Of a stretch of DNA of 64,000 nucleotides, positions 45,926 to 53,053 are shown one piece after another. How positions within the stretch are numbered: position 1 is the first letter of the stretch; each line of letters starts with the position of its first letter. Origin of the DNA: Streptomyces sp. CA-278952 (GTDB lineage: Bacteria > Actinomycetota > Actinomycetes > Streptomycetales > Streptomycetaceae). The position numbers and the translations under genes are program-made. The notes beneath the pieces are model-generated. The model had not been told where the DNA came from and made no database searches. It saw only the letters and a program-made list of their open reading frames with translations. The stretch is from the NCBI RefSeq assembly GCF_028747205.1, contig NZ_CP112880.1:4464001-4528000 (forward strand), written 5' to 3'.

Positions 45926-46353
45926 GTACGGGAGGCCCCGTCACCGAACCCCGCCGTCGACCCGTCGTCCTCGGTCCCGATCTCCCAGGCCTCGCCCGTC
46001 GCGGCGTTGCGCGGGGTCAGGGTGAAGGCCACCTTGTGCGTGCGGCCCGTGGTGCGTGCGGCGTCCGCACCCGCCTCGACCACCCACGCCTTCACCTTGC
46101 CGCCCGCCCTGGCCTCCCGGCGCAGTTCGAGGGTGAACTCCATCTGGATGTCGCCGACGGCGAAGGAGACCGGGTGGTCGGTGGCCCGGGTCGCCGCGTC
46201 GATGAGCTGGTTGCGGATGGACGCGACGGCATCGGCGAGCTCGATGCCGTCCAGCGAGTGGCTGTCCAGCGCGTGGCTGTCCGGGAGGCGGGTGTCCGGG
46301 AGGCGGGCGTCTGGTGTGCGGGTGTCCGGTGTGCGGGTGTTCTCGGCTGTCAT
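45922..46353 (-). CDS. trypsin-co-occurring domain (Trypco2) protein
   Basis: 143 residues. A repetitive N-terminal segment (RTPDTRTPDARLPDTRLPDS, from a roughly 12- to 15-bp degenerate repeat) precedes a compact domain: GIELADAVASIRNQLIDAATRATDHPVSFAVGDIQMEFTLELRREARAGGKVKAWVVEAGADAA followed by THKVAFTLTPRN. This matches the Trypco2 domain, defined by its co-occurrence with trypsin-like effectors in NTP-dependent conflict systems. Its likely role is adaptor or regulator of the protease-NACHT protein encoded next (inference). It is first in the two-gene operon; GGGGGA precedes the ATG. Confidence 0.85.
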   Translation of the reverse strand: MTAENTRTPDTRTPDARLPDTRLPDSHALDSHSLDGIELADAVASIRNQLIDAATRATDHPVSFAVGDIQMEFTLELRREARAGGKVKAWVVEAGADAARTTGRTHKVAFTLTPRNAATGEAWEIGTEDDGSTAGFGDGASRT

Positions 46354-46403
46354 GGGGTCCCCCGGGGGTGCGGTGCCGCTTTCCCGTCAGCGTAGTGAAG
46401 CAG

Positions 46404-46529
46404 CGGGCCGAAGGTCCCGAATCGGAAGGACTTGGGTCCCACCGGCGGTGACAAGGCGCACAGCCCCCAACAGGCCTACTACCCGGGCTAGGAGAAAGGG
46501 CCGTGATCGGTCGCGGGACCTTCGGCCCG
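46404..46529. promoter_or_regulatory. 16-bp perfect inverted repeat with arms 94 bp apart, upstream of Trypco2
   Basis: CGGGCCGAAGGTCCCG (46404-46419) recurs as its exact reverse complement at 46514-46529. Both lie in the 457-bp gap between the divergent Trypco2 and M23 genes, the left arm about 50 bp before the Trypco2 start. They could be paired operators, the ends of a small inserted segment, or base-pairing arms. The rest of the gap (46530-46810) has a TCTACG-N9-CGTAGA inverted repeat near 46696-46716 and no gene. Confidence 0.6.
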
Positions 46530-46810
46530 GCGCCGACGGGCCCTTCCGAGGGGCTGGCCGGTACAGCACTTTCGCGGTGCCATGTCCGGAAAAGGCCCCA
46601 CGGAACAGGTGTTAAACCGACTTCCGCGTGCAGGATTTCGTGGCCGCGCGATCTTCTCGTAAGGGGACAAGCGCGATGAATTCCCCCGACCCTCTCTACG
46701 GCTTTTCATCGTAGATGGGGTGTTTGAGCACCGGCGGGGGTGCGGGTTACCAAGGTGGAGCAAGCCCGGACAGCACGCCGGGTCCACTCACCTTCGGAGG
46801 ACTTCCTCGT

Positions 46811-47512
46811 ATGAAGCGCGCAACGAACCAGCACACCGTCCGCCCGTCCGCCTTCCGCGTCCGTGGCGCCGTCCTGGCCGCCGGCCTGGGAGCGTCCGTG
46901 GTGCTGGGTGCCGGAACGGCGTTCGCCTCCGGCGGCACCGAGGCCGCCGCTCCCCTGGCCGCGGGCACGACCGCCAACTCCGTCGCCGCGCAGGCGACCG
47001 CGCAGGGCAAGGCTGCCGAGGCCGCCGCGAAGAAGGCCTCCGACGCGAAGAAGAAGGCCGAGGACAAGAAGAAGGCCGCGAAGAAGAACGCCGCCTCCTG
47101 GAAGACCCCGGTCAAGAAGTACACGCTGAGCGCCAGCTACGGCACCGGCGGCGCCCGCTGGGCCTCCAAGCACTCGGGCCAGGACTTCGCCGTGCCGATC
47201 GGCACCACGGTCACGGCCGTCCACAAGGGCACCGTCGTGAAGGCCGGCCCGAACGGCGCCGGCGACGGCCCCGCGTACGGCAACGCTGTCGTGATCAAGC
47301 ACTCCAACGGCAAGTACTCGCAGTACGCGCACCTGTCGAAGGTCAACGTGAAGGTCGGCGAGACCGTGAAGACGGGCGAGAAGATCGCCCTGTCCGGCAA
47401 CACCGGAAACTCCAGCGGCCCGCACCTGCACTTCGAGATCCGCACCAGCCCGAACTACGGCTCGGCGCTGAACCCGGCCGCGTTCCTCCGCTCGGTGCAC
47501 GTCTCCATCTGA
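46811..47512 (+). CDS. secreted M23 (LytM) family metallopeptidase
   Basis: 233 residues. A signal peptide (about 1-40, ending AGTAFASGG) is followed by a short Ala/Lys-rich coiled coil (KAAEAAAKKASDAKKKAEDKKKAAKKNA) and a LytM domain. Zinc ligands are visible in HSGQDFAVPIG (H-x3-D) and in HLHFE (H-x-H). These enzymes cleave peptidoglycan cross-bridges. ATG 46811 has GGAGG upstream. The roughly 280-bp 5' region is rich in inverted repeats, but I do not recognise a riboswitch. It is divergent from the NLR operon and convergent with cseC. Confidence 0.93.
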   Translation: MKRATNQHTVRPSAFRVRGAVLAAGLGASVVLGAGTAFASGGTEAAAPLAAGTTANSVAAQATAQGKAAEAAAKKASDAKKKAEDKKKAAKKNAASWKTPVKKYTLSASYGTGGARWASKHSGQDFAVPIGTTVTAVHKGTVVKAGPNGAGDGPAYGNAVVIKHSNGKYSQYAHLSKVNVKVGETVKTGEKIALSGNTGNSSGPHLHFEIRTSPNYGSALNPAAFLRSVHVSI

Positions 47513-47757
47513 TCCGGCCGGCGTAACCGCGCGACACCGCCGGCGCCCTGAGCACCCGGCGGACGCGCAGCACAACCGAAAAGAGTCAGTGGACCCGTTA
47601 CACCCCGGTACCCGGGGCGTGCGCCCGGGTCACCCGTCCGACGGCGACGTCGAGGACAGCCTCACGGCTCACTCCTCGGGGTCGCCGTCGGCGTTCCTCC
47701 ACGCCGTCCACCACGCCGTCCACCGGGCGTCCGGCTCAGTCCACCGTGCCGCCCGGC

Positions 47758-49095
47758 TCAGTCCGACGCCTGCCGCTGGTCCGCCATCCGCAGCACCGGG
47801 AAGCTCCCGGTGACCGTCGGCGCGTGCTCCGGCAGCCACAGCACCGCGATCGCCCCGCCCGTGCCCTCCGCCGCGCCCGAGGGCGCCGCGTTGCGGAAGG
47901 TCAGCCGGGCCCCCAGCACTCTCGCCTGACCCGCCGCGATCGTCAGGCCGAGACCGTGCCCGTGCCCGGCCCGGTCCATGCTTCCGGTACGGAACCGGCT
48001 CGGCCCGTCCCGCAGCAGCTCCTCCGGGAACCCCGGACCGTGGTCGCGGACCCGCACCACCCGGCCCTCGACCGTGACCTCCACCGGGGTCGAGCCGTGC
48101 TTGGCGGCGTTCCCCAGCAGATTGCCGAGGATGCGCTCCAGCCGGCGCGGATCGGTCGACACCCACGACTCGTGCACCACCCGCACGGTCACCTCGGGGT
48201 TCAGCAGCCCTATCCGGCGGCTGACGAACTCGCCGAGCGGAAGCTCCTGGAGCTCCGCCCGCTCCGAGGCGCTGTCCAGGCGGGCCACCTCCAGCACGTC
48301 CTCGACCAGCGTCCGCATCGCCTGCGCCCGGTCCCGTACCAGCTCGGTGGGGCGGCCCGGCGGCAGCAGCTCGGCCGCCGTGAGCAGCCCGGTCACCGGG
48401 GTACGCAGCTCGTGGGCGATGTCCGCGGTGACCCGGCGCTCCGCCTCGATCCGCTCGTTCAGCGCGTCGGTCAGCGCGTCGACCGCCCGCGCCAGCTCGT
48501 CGGTCTCGTCGCGGACGACCCCGCCGACGGCCTCCCTGACCCGTACGTCCGTCTGCCCCTGGGCGACCCGGCCCGCCGCGGCCGCCGCCTTGCGCAGCCG
48601 GCGCGAGAGCTGGCCGCCGATGAGGACCCCGAGCGCGCAGCCGCCGAAGACCACCGAGACCGAGCCGATGATCAGGGCCCGGTCCAGGTCGTCCATGATC
48701 GTGGCGGAGCGGTCCGCGAACCGGGAGTGCAGCGAGAGCACGTCCCCGCCCGCCAGCGGCACCGCCGCCCAGACCTCGGGGACCCCGTCGGACCCCTGCG
48801 TCACATGGGTGGCCCGGCGGTTCTTGCGGACCTCGTCGCGCAGGCTCGGCGGGATCCTCGGGTCGTTGAGCTTCGCCCCGAACTTCGGCCCGCCCTTCTG
48901 CATGCTCGTCGCCTCGTAGAACCGCTGGGCGCCCAGCAGCCGCTCCAACTGCACCTCGCGGGCGTTCTCGATCATCGAGACGCGGGCCGCGTTGTGCACC
49001 ACGAGGCTCAGTGCCACCGCGACGAGCGCGCCCACTGCCGCGATGGCGATGCTGATCTTCCAGCGGACTCCGGTCCGCAGGGCCAGCCGCTTCAT
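47758..49095 (-). CDS. cseC: sensor histidine kinase CseC (cell-envelope stress)
   Basis: 445 residues. Two membrane helices (about 12-34 and 140-160) enclose an external sensor domain. They are followed by a HAMP domain, the phospho-acceptor in TADIAHELRTPVTGLL, and a HATPase with NLLGNAAKHG, RDHGPGFP and HGHGLGLTIAAGQA. Its position last in a sigE-cseA-cseB-cseC set identifies it as CseC, which senses cell-wall damage and activates CseB. Its ATG overlaps the stop of a 47-codon mini-cistron that lies between it and cseB. Confidence 0.92.
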   Translation of the reverse strand: MKRLALRTGVRWKISIAIAAVGALVAVALSLVVHNAARVSMIENAREVQLERLLGAQRFYEATSMQKGGPKFGAKLNDPRIPPSLRDEVRKNRRATHVTQGSDGVPEVWAAVPLAGGDVLSLHSRFADRSATIMDDLDRALIIGSVSVVFGGCALGVLIGGQLSRRLRKAAAAAGRVAQGQTDVRVREAVGGVVRDETDELARAVDALTDALNERIEAERRVTADIAHELRTPVTGLLTAAELLPPGRPTELVRDRAQAMRTLVEDVLEVARLDSASERAELQELPLGEFVSRRIGLLNPEVTVRVVHESWVSTDPRRLERILGNLLGNAAKHGSTPVEVTVEGRVVRVRDHGPGFPEELLRDGPSRFRTGSMDRAGHGHGLGLTIAAGQARVLGARLTFRNAAPSGAAEGTGGAIAVLWLPEHAPTVTGSFPVLRMADQRQASD

Positions 49096-49235
49096 GCGCG
49101 CCCCACCGTCCGCTCGCTCCGCTCGGTCCTCTCGGTCGGCTCCGGCCTCTCCGTTCGCTCCGCCCTCTGGGTCCGCTCCGGCCTCTCCGGCCGCTCTGTC
49201 ACCACTGGCTGCTCTGTCCTCGCGGGCCGCTTCAT
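49092..49235 (-). CDS. 47-codon Glu/Arg-rich mini-cistron between cseB and cseC
   Basis: The ATG at 49235 overlaps the cseB stop (ATGA) and its TGA overlaps the cseC ATG (ATGA). The product is a highly charged repeat peptide (TERPERPERTQRAERTERPE...). Its first nine bases, ATGAAGCGG, are identical to the start of cseC. Overlaps at both ends show that it fits precisely in the operon; whether it is a functional peptide, a coupling device or a duplication scar is open. Confidence 0.5.
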   Translation of the reverse strand: MKRPARTEQPVVTERPERPERTQRAERTERPEPTERTERSERTVGRA

Positions 49236-49945
49236 CCGCGCAGCTTGTAGCCGAAGCCGCGGACCGTATCGATCCGGTCCTGGCCGATCTTGGTGCGCAG
49301 CCGCTGGACGTGGACGTCCACGACCCGGGTGTCGCCGCCCCAGCCGTAGTCCCAGACCCGCTCCAGGAGCTTGTCGCGGGACAGGACGGTGCCCGGCGCG
49401 GACGAGAACTCCAGCAGCAACCGCATCTCGGTGGGCGTCAGCGCCACCTGCTCACCGGCGCGCCGCACCTCCATGCCGTCCGTGTCGACCTCCAGATCAC
49501 CGAAGACCAGCACCCCGCCGAACGCCTCGGCGTCCGCCTCCGCACCGCCCTGGCCCAGCCCGTCCGGCCCGGCCGCGTGGCCGAAGCGGCGCAGCACCGC
49601 CCGGATGCGGGCGACCAGGACCGCGCCGTCGAAGGGTTTGGTGACGTAGTCGTCCGCCCCGGCCTCCAGGCCCAGCACCACGTCGATCGAGTCGGCCCGC
49701 GCGGAGAGCATGATCACCGGGACGGTCGACTCGTCCCGGATGCGGCGGCACAGGCTCACCCCGTCGAGACCCGGCACCATCACGTCGAGCAGGGCGATGT
49801 CCGGCCGGTCGGCGCGGAACGCCTCCAGACCGGAGAGCCCGTCGGGCATCGCGGTGACCGTGAAGCCGACCCGCTCCAGGGCCAGCTGGGTGGCCTCGCG
49901 GATGACGTCGTCGTCCTCGACGAAGAGGACGTGGGTCTCGGCCAT
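49232..49945 (-). CDS. cseB: response regulator CseB (OmpR/PhoB type)
   Basis: 237 residues. The receiver (about 1-118) has the acidic triad EDDD, the phospho-acceptor in IALLDVMVPGLDG and KPF. After an Ala/Gly/Asp-rich linker (about 121-145) comes the winged-helix trans_reg_C domain (LTPTEMRLLLEFSSAPGTVLSRDKLLERVWDYGWGGDTRVVDVHVQRLRTKIG). CseB activates the sigE promoter in response to CseC. ATG 49945 has GAGAAGC upstream. A 31-bp tandem repeat lies between it and cseA. Confidence 0.94.
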   Translation of the reverse strand: MAETHVLFVEDDDVIREATQLALERVGFTVTAMPDGLSGLEAFRADRPDIALLDVMVPGLDGVSLCRRIRDESTVPVIMLSARADSIDVVLGLEAGADDYVTKPFDGAVLVARIRAVLRRFGHAAGPDGLGQGGAEADAEAFGGVLVFGDLEVDTDGMEVRRAGEQVALTPTEMRLLLEFSSAPGTVLSRDKLLERVWDYGWGGDTRVVDVHVQRLRTKIGQDRIDTVRGFGYKLRG

Positions 49946-49961
49946 GGGGCTGCTTCTCGCT

Positions 49962-50040
49962 TTCGGTTCCCGCCCGGTTGCACCGGCACGACTTCGGTTC
50001 CCGCCCGGTTGCGCCGGCACGACTTCGGTCCTGCCCGGTC
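49962..50040. repeat. 2.5 tandem copies of a 31-bp repeat between cseA and cseB
   Basis: The unit TTCGGTTCCCGCCCGGTTGC plus 11 more bases starts at 49962 and 49993, with a partial, diverged copy at 50024. The first two copies differ at one base. The repeats fill nearly the whole gap from the cseA stop to the cseB leader and may change cseB translation. The copies are directly abutting, so this is not a CRISPR array. Confidence 0.85.
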
Positions 50041-50793
50041 TCAATTCCTGCCCTGCTCCACCGGAGCGTCCGACGGAACCGGTTCCACCGGGTCCACCGG
50101 TTCCGATTGCACCGGCAGGTCGCCGTCCGTGCCCTCGACGGCGCGGCTGAAGTCGTTGTGCACCCGGTCGTGCTCGGTGAAGCGGTCGCTCGCCCAACGG
50201 TAGGTGACCACCTCCGAGCCGGACGGGTACGCCAGCGGATCCTTCGACCCGTAGACCTGGGTCGTCACCACCAGGTCGCCCCGGTCGATCGTTCCGTAGA
50301 CGGCGGGCACCTCGGCCGCGAAGACGTTCCTGTACGAGCCGTCGCCGTCCGCCCGGTACACATACGTTCCGACGCCCACCGAGTCGGCGCAGCTCATCAC
50401 GTTGACGACCACGTCGGCGGCCCGGCCGCCGGTCATCGACCCGTAGGAGGTGTCGATCGGATAGGCCTTGCCCGCGCAGGGCTTGAGCCCGTCCCTGACC
50501 TGCTCGCCCACCTTGGGGTCGCCCTCGAGCAGCCGCACGGCGTCGACCCGCCTGACGGGCGGGGTCGTACCGGAAGGGCTGGCCTGGGGGGTGATCTGGG
50601 CGACCGGCTGACTGCCGGCGGGGCCCTCGTCCCGGGTGCCGGTGCCGCCCGTGGAGCAGCCGACGCCGAACAGCCCGAAGGCGACGAGTCCGGCCAAGGC
50701 CGTGCCACTCGCCGCCATACCGCTCCGGATGCCCCGGCTCCGGCCCGATCTCCCCGGATCGTCGCCGTCGTCCGGGCCCCCGGAACCACTCAC
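50041..50793 (-). CDS. cseA: lipoprotein CseA, negative regulator of sigE
   Basis: About 250 residues. A cytoplasmic Ser/Gly/Arg-rich lead is followed by a signal-anchor with lipobox GVGCSTGG, then an external domain (KPCAGKAYPIDTSYGSMTGGRAADVVVNVMSCADSVGVGTYVYRADG, two Cys possibly paired). It ends in an acidic Pro-rich tail. In S. coelicolor CseA is an outer-leaflet lipoprotein that dampens sigE expression. GTG 50793 is the best start I can see; the open frame continues upstream through Ser/Gly-rich repeats without an in-frame start I trust. 146 bp downstream of sigE. Confidence 0.85.
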   Translation of the reverse strand: MSGSGGPDDGDDPGRSGRSRGIRSGMAASGTALAGLVAFGLFGVGCSTGGTGTRDEGPAGSQPVAQITPQASPSGTTPPVRRVDAVRLLEGDPKVGEQVRDGLKPCAGKAYPIDTSYGSMTGGRAADVVVNVMSCADSVGVGTYVYRADGDGSYRNVFAAEVPAVYGTIDRGDLVVTTQVYGSKDPLAYPSGSEVVTYRWASDRFTEHDRVHNDFSRAVEGTDGDLPVQSEPVDPVEPVPSDAPVEQGRN

Positions 50794-50939
50794 GGACGAA
50801 CCGCTCAGGGAGGCTCTGGTCGAGGAGGAACCACTGAGGGAGGAGTTACGTGAGGAGGAACCACTCGACGCAGTGCCCCTCCCGGAAACGCTGCCCGAGG
50901 AATCGTCCCCGAAGCCGCCCCCGCCGCCGCTGCTGCCAC

Positions 50940-51611
50940 TCAGGCCGCGCACCGCTCCATCCCCCGCTCGTCGTGACGCCCGTTGCGCTGCGCCGGTGTG
51001 TGTGGCCTCGCCCCCGGCGCCGTCGTGACGGGCGACCGCTGGGCGGGGACACGGGCGGAGGTGACGGGCGGCGCGCTCCGGTGGCCCCCGGTCTCCCGGG
51101 CGACCGCCTCGCGGCTGACCAGATCGCGGCTCTCCAGCTCCTGGCGCAGTCGTGCCAGGGCCCGGTGCAGCGTGCTCTTGACCGTGCCGGCCGACATGCC
51201 GAGCGCCGCGGCCGTCTCCTCCGTGCTCATCTGCTCCCAGTGTCGCAGCACGACGACGCTGCGCTGCTTTGGAGCCAGAATGCCCAGAATGTCCATCAGT
51301 AGGGCGCGGTCGGCGCGCTGCTCGGTGCCGTCTTCGACACTCGCGTCGGGCAGCTGCTCGGTCGGGACCTCTTCGAGCTTGCGCGCCCGCCACCACTCCG
51401 TACGGGTGTTGATCATGACGCGGCGCAGATAGGCGTCGGCCAGCGACTTGTCGGCGATGCCGTCCCAGCGGCCGTAGGTGCGCACCAGGGCGGTCTGCAG
51501 CAGGTCCTGGGCGTCCACCGGGTCCGGAACCAGACGGCGCGCGCTGCGCAGCAGCGCCTCCTGCCGCGTGCGTACGTAGTCCTCGAACGCGAGCACCTCG
51601 CCCTGCGCCAT
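50940..51611 (-). CDS. sigE: ECF RNA polymerase sigma factor SigE
   Basis: 223 residues. Region 2 (about 18-85: EALLRSARRLVPDPVDAQDLLQTALVRTYGRWDGIADKSLADAYLRRVMINTRTEWWR) and region 4 (about 115-165: LAPKQRSVVVLRHWEQMSTEETAAALGMSAGTVKSTLHRALARLRQELESRDL) are typical of SigE, the cell-envelope-stress sigma factor. A basic Pro/Thr/Arg-rich C-terminal extension (about 166-220) follows. Activation is by CseB, not by an anti-sigma factor. Leads the sigE-cseA-cseB-cseC run; a 10-bp inverted repeat lies upstream. Confidence 0.95.
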   Translation of the reverse strand: MAQGEVLAFEDYVRTRQEALLRSARRLVPDPVDAQDLLQTALVRTYGRWDGIADKSLADAYLRRVMINTRTEWWRARKLEEVPTEQLPDASVEDGTEQRADRALLMDILGILAPKQRSVVVLRHWEQMSTEETAAALGMSAGTVKSTLHRALARLRQELESRDLVSREAVARETGGHRSAPPVTSARVPAQRSPVTTAPGARPHTPAQRNGRHDERGMERCAA

Positions 51612-51725
51612 GACAACCGCCTCCGTCCCCGAACATCCCCGTGTCACTGCCGGGCCGCGGGTGTTCCGCGGTCCGGCCGTCCTGCTGTGGGAGACGCTAC
51701 GGAGGCGTTGTCACGGCGATGTGCG

Positions 51726-51755
51726 GGGCAGCCGTAGGCCGGTGCACGGCTGCCC
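51726..51755. promoter_or_regulatory. 10-bp inverted repeat upstream of sigE (candidate CseB site)
   Basis: GGGCAGCCGT (51726-51735) and ACGGCTGCCC (51746-51755) are perfect inverted arms with a 10-bp spacer, about 115-145 bp before the sigE start. This suits a response-regulator dimer acting at the sigE promoter; assignment to CseB is inference from context. Confidence 0.5.
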
Positions 51756-51827
51756 ATCGGTTGTGTAACAGTGCAGGAGAAGACGTTCCCCGCAGACCGG
51801 GGCGAGGGGCGAGGGTCCAGGGACCGA

Positions 51828-51898
51828 GGACTACGGGCCCCGGACTACGGGCCCCGGACTACGGGCCCCGGACTACGGGCCCCGGACTACGGACCGCG
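51828..51898. repeat. five near-perfect 14-bp tandem repeats (GGACTACGGGCCCC)
   Basis: GGACTACGGGCCCC is repeated at 51828, 51842, 51856 and 51870, with a diverging fifth copy at 51884, followed by GGACCGC repeats. It lies between the mutY terminator and the sigE promoter region. No gene is visible in 51612-51948 apart from these repeats and inverted repeats. Confidence 0.85.
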
Positions 51899-51910
51899 GA
51901 CCGCGGACCG

Positions 51911-51944
51911 CGGCCTACGGCCCCGGGGCCCGGGCCGTAGGCCG
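51911..51944 (-). terminator. hairpin terminator after mutY
   Basis: CGGCCTACGGCCC and GGGCCGTAGGCCG form a perfect 13-bp stem around an 8-base loop, starting five bases past the mutY stop on the minus strand. Confidence 0.85.
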
Positions 51945-51948
51945 GAGA

Positions 51949-52854
51949 TCAGGTCAGCGGCAGCCGGTACCGGCCGTCGGCCAGCGGCTCGACCAGTCCG
52001 TCGGCCACCAGCCCGTCCAGCGCACGGGCCCGCTGCACCGGCTCCTCCCACACCGCGTCCAGCGCGGCCTGGGCCACAGGGCTCACCGAGTCCCGCAACA
52101 CCGCCAGCAGCCGCCCGCGCACTTGGCGGTCGGTGCCGGCGTACGTCTGGCCCTTGCGCGGCGGACCCTGGTGCGCGGGCTTCCCGGCCAGCCGCCAGGC
52201 GCACCGCGAGGCGATCGGGCACCGGTCGCAGTCCTCGTTGCGCGCGGTGCACACGAGGGCGCCCAGCTCCATCGTGGCCGCCGCCCAGCGCGCCGCCCGC
52301 TCGTCCTCCTCGGGCAGCAGCGCCCGCGCGAGCTTGCGCTCGGCGGCCGTGGTCGCATTCGGCGGGTACTGGACCCCGGAGGCGGCGCGGGCGAACACCC
52401 GGCGGACGTTCGTGTCGAGCACCGCGTGCCGCTGTCCGTACGCGAACGAGGCCACGGCCGCCGCCGTGTACTCGCCGATCCCGGGCAGCGCCAGCAGCTG
52501 GGCGTGCTCGCTCGGCACATCGCCGCCGTGCCGTTCCGTTATCGCCTGCGCGGCCCCGTGCAGGCGCAGCGCCCGGCGCGGGTAGCCGAGCCGGCCCCAG
52601 GCGCGGACCGCCTCCCCGGGCGCCTCGGCGGCCAGGTCGGCGGGGCGGGGCCAGCGGGCGAGCCACTGTTCGTACACCGGGAGGACCCGGCTCACCGGGG
52701 TCTGCTGCAGCATGAACTCGCTGACCATCACCGACCAGGCGCCCGCTTCGGGGCGGCGCCAGGGCAGATCGCGGGCATGCTGCTCGAACCACCCGATGAC
52801 GGGGGCGTGGAGGGAGGCGGCGGGGGGCGTCTGTGTCGAAGTCATGGCAGTCAT
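51949..52854 (-). CDS. mutY: A/G-specific adenine glycosylase
   Basis: About 301 residues of the HhH-GPD base-excision family that removes adenine opposite 8-oxoguanine. Visible: LPWRRPEAGAWSVMVSEFMLQQTPVSRVLPVYEQWLARWP, the helix-hairpin-helix LALPGIGEYTAAAVASFAYG with the catalytic Asp in VLDTNVRRV, and the 4Fe-4S cluster C-x6-C-x2-C-x5-C (CTARNEDCDRCPIASRC). After the cluster only about 80 residues remain, ending in a winged-helix-like stretch. The NUDIX-like 8-oxoG recognition domain of E. coli MutY is missing. ATGs at 52854 and 52845 are both possible starts. Confidence 0.9.
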   Translation of the reverse strand: MTAMTSTQTPPAASLHAPVIGWFEQHARDLPWRRPEAGAWSVMVSEFMLQQTPVSRVLPVYEQWLARWPRPADLAAEAPGEAVRAWGRLGYPRRALRLHGAAQAITERHGGDVPSEHAQLLALPGIGEYTAAAVASFAYGQRHAVLDTNVRRVFARAASGVQYPPNATTAAERKLARALLPEEDERAARWAAATMELGALVCTARNEDCDRCPIASRCAWRLAGKPAHQGPPRKGQTYAGTDRQVRGRLLAVLRDSVSPVAQAALDAVWEEPVQRARALDGLVADGLVEPLADGRYRLPLT

Positions 52855-53053
52855 CGCACGGACGATCCTGGCACGGAAGAGGGAGCGGCGGTCACGGGCA
52901 GGGGAGTGTCGGCCCACGAGGCGGCCCAGGGGGTGACAACGCCACCCGTTCTGTCCCCTGTGACCGGATCCCCGTGATGATGATCGGCAAAACTTGCTGC
53001 CGGAGCGGCGGGTGGGGCCTGAGCCGGCCCGGATCTCTCGTAGAGTTCGGGAC

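Noticed and set aside
42617..46353. Prophage or integrative element around the NLR operon
   Set aside because: No integrase, tRNA attachment site, phage gene or sharp composition change is visible; the flanks (clpC, M23, sigE) are core genes.
46560..46810. c-di-AMP (ydaO-type) riboswitch before the M23 peptidase gene
   Set aside because: Such riboswitches often precede Streptomyces wall hydrolase genes and DisA is encoded nearby, but I could not find the conserved core sequences; only unrelated inverted repeats are present.
49962..50040. CRISPR array
   Set aside because: The 31-bp units are directly adjacent without spacers and no cas genes are present.
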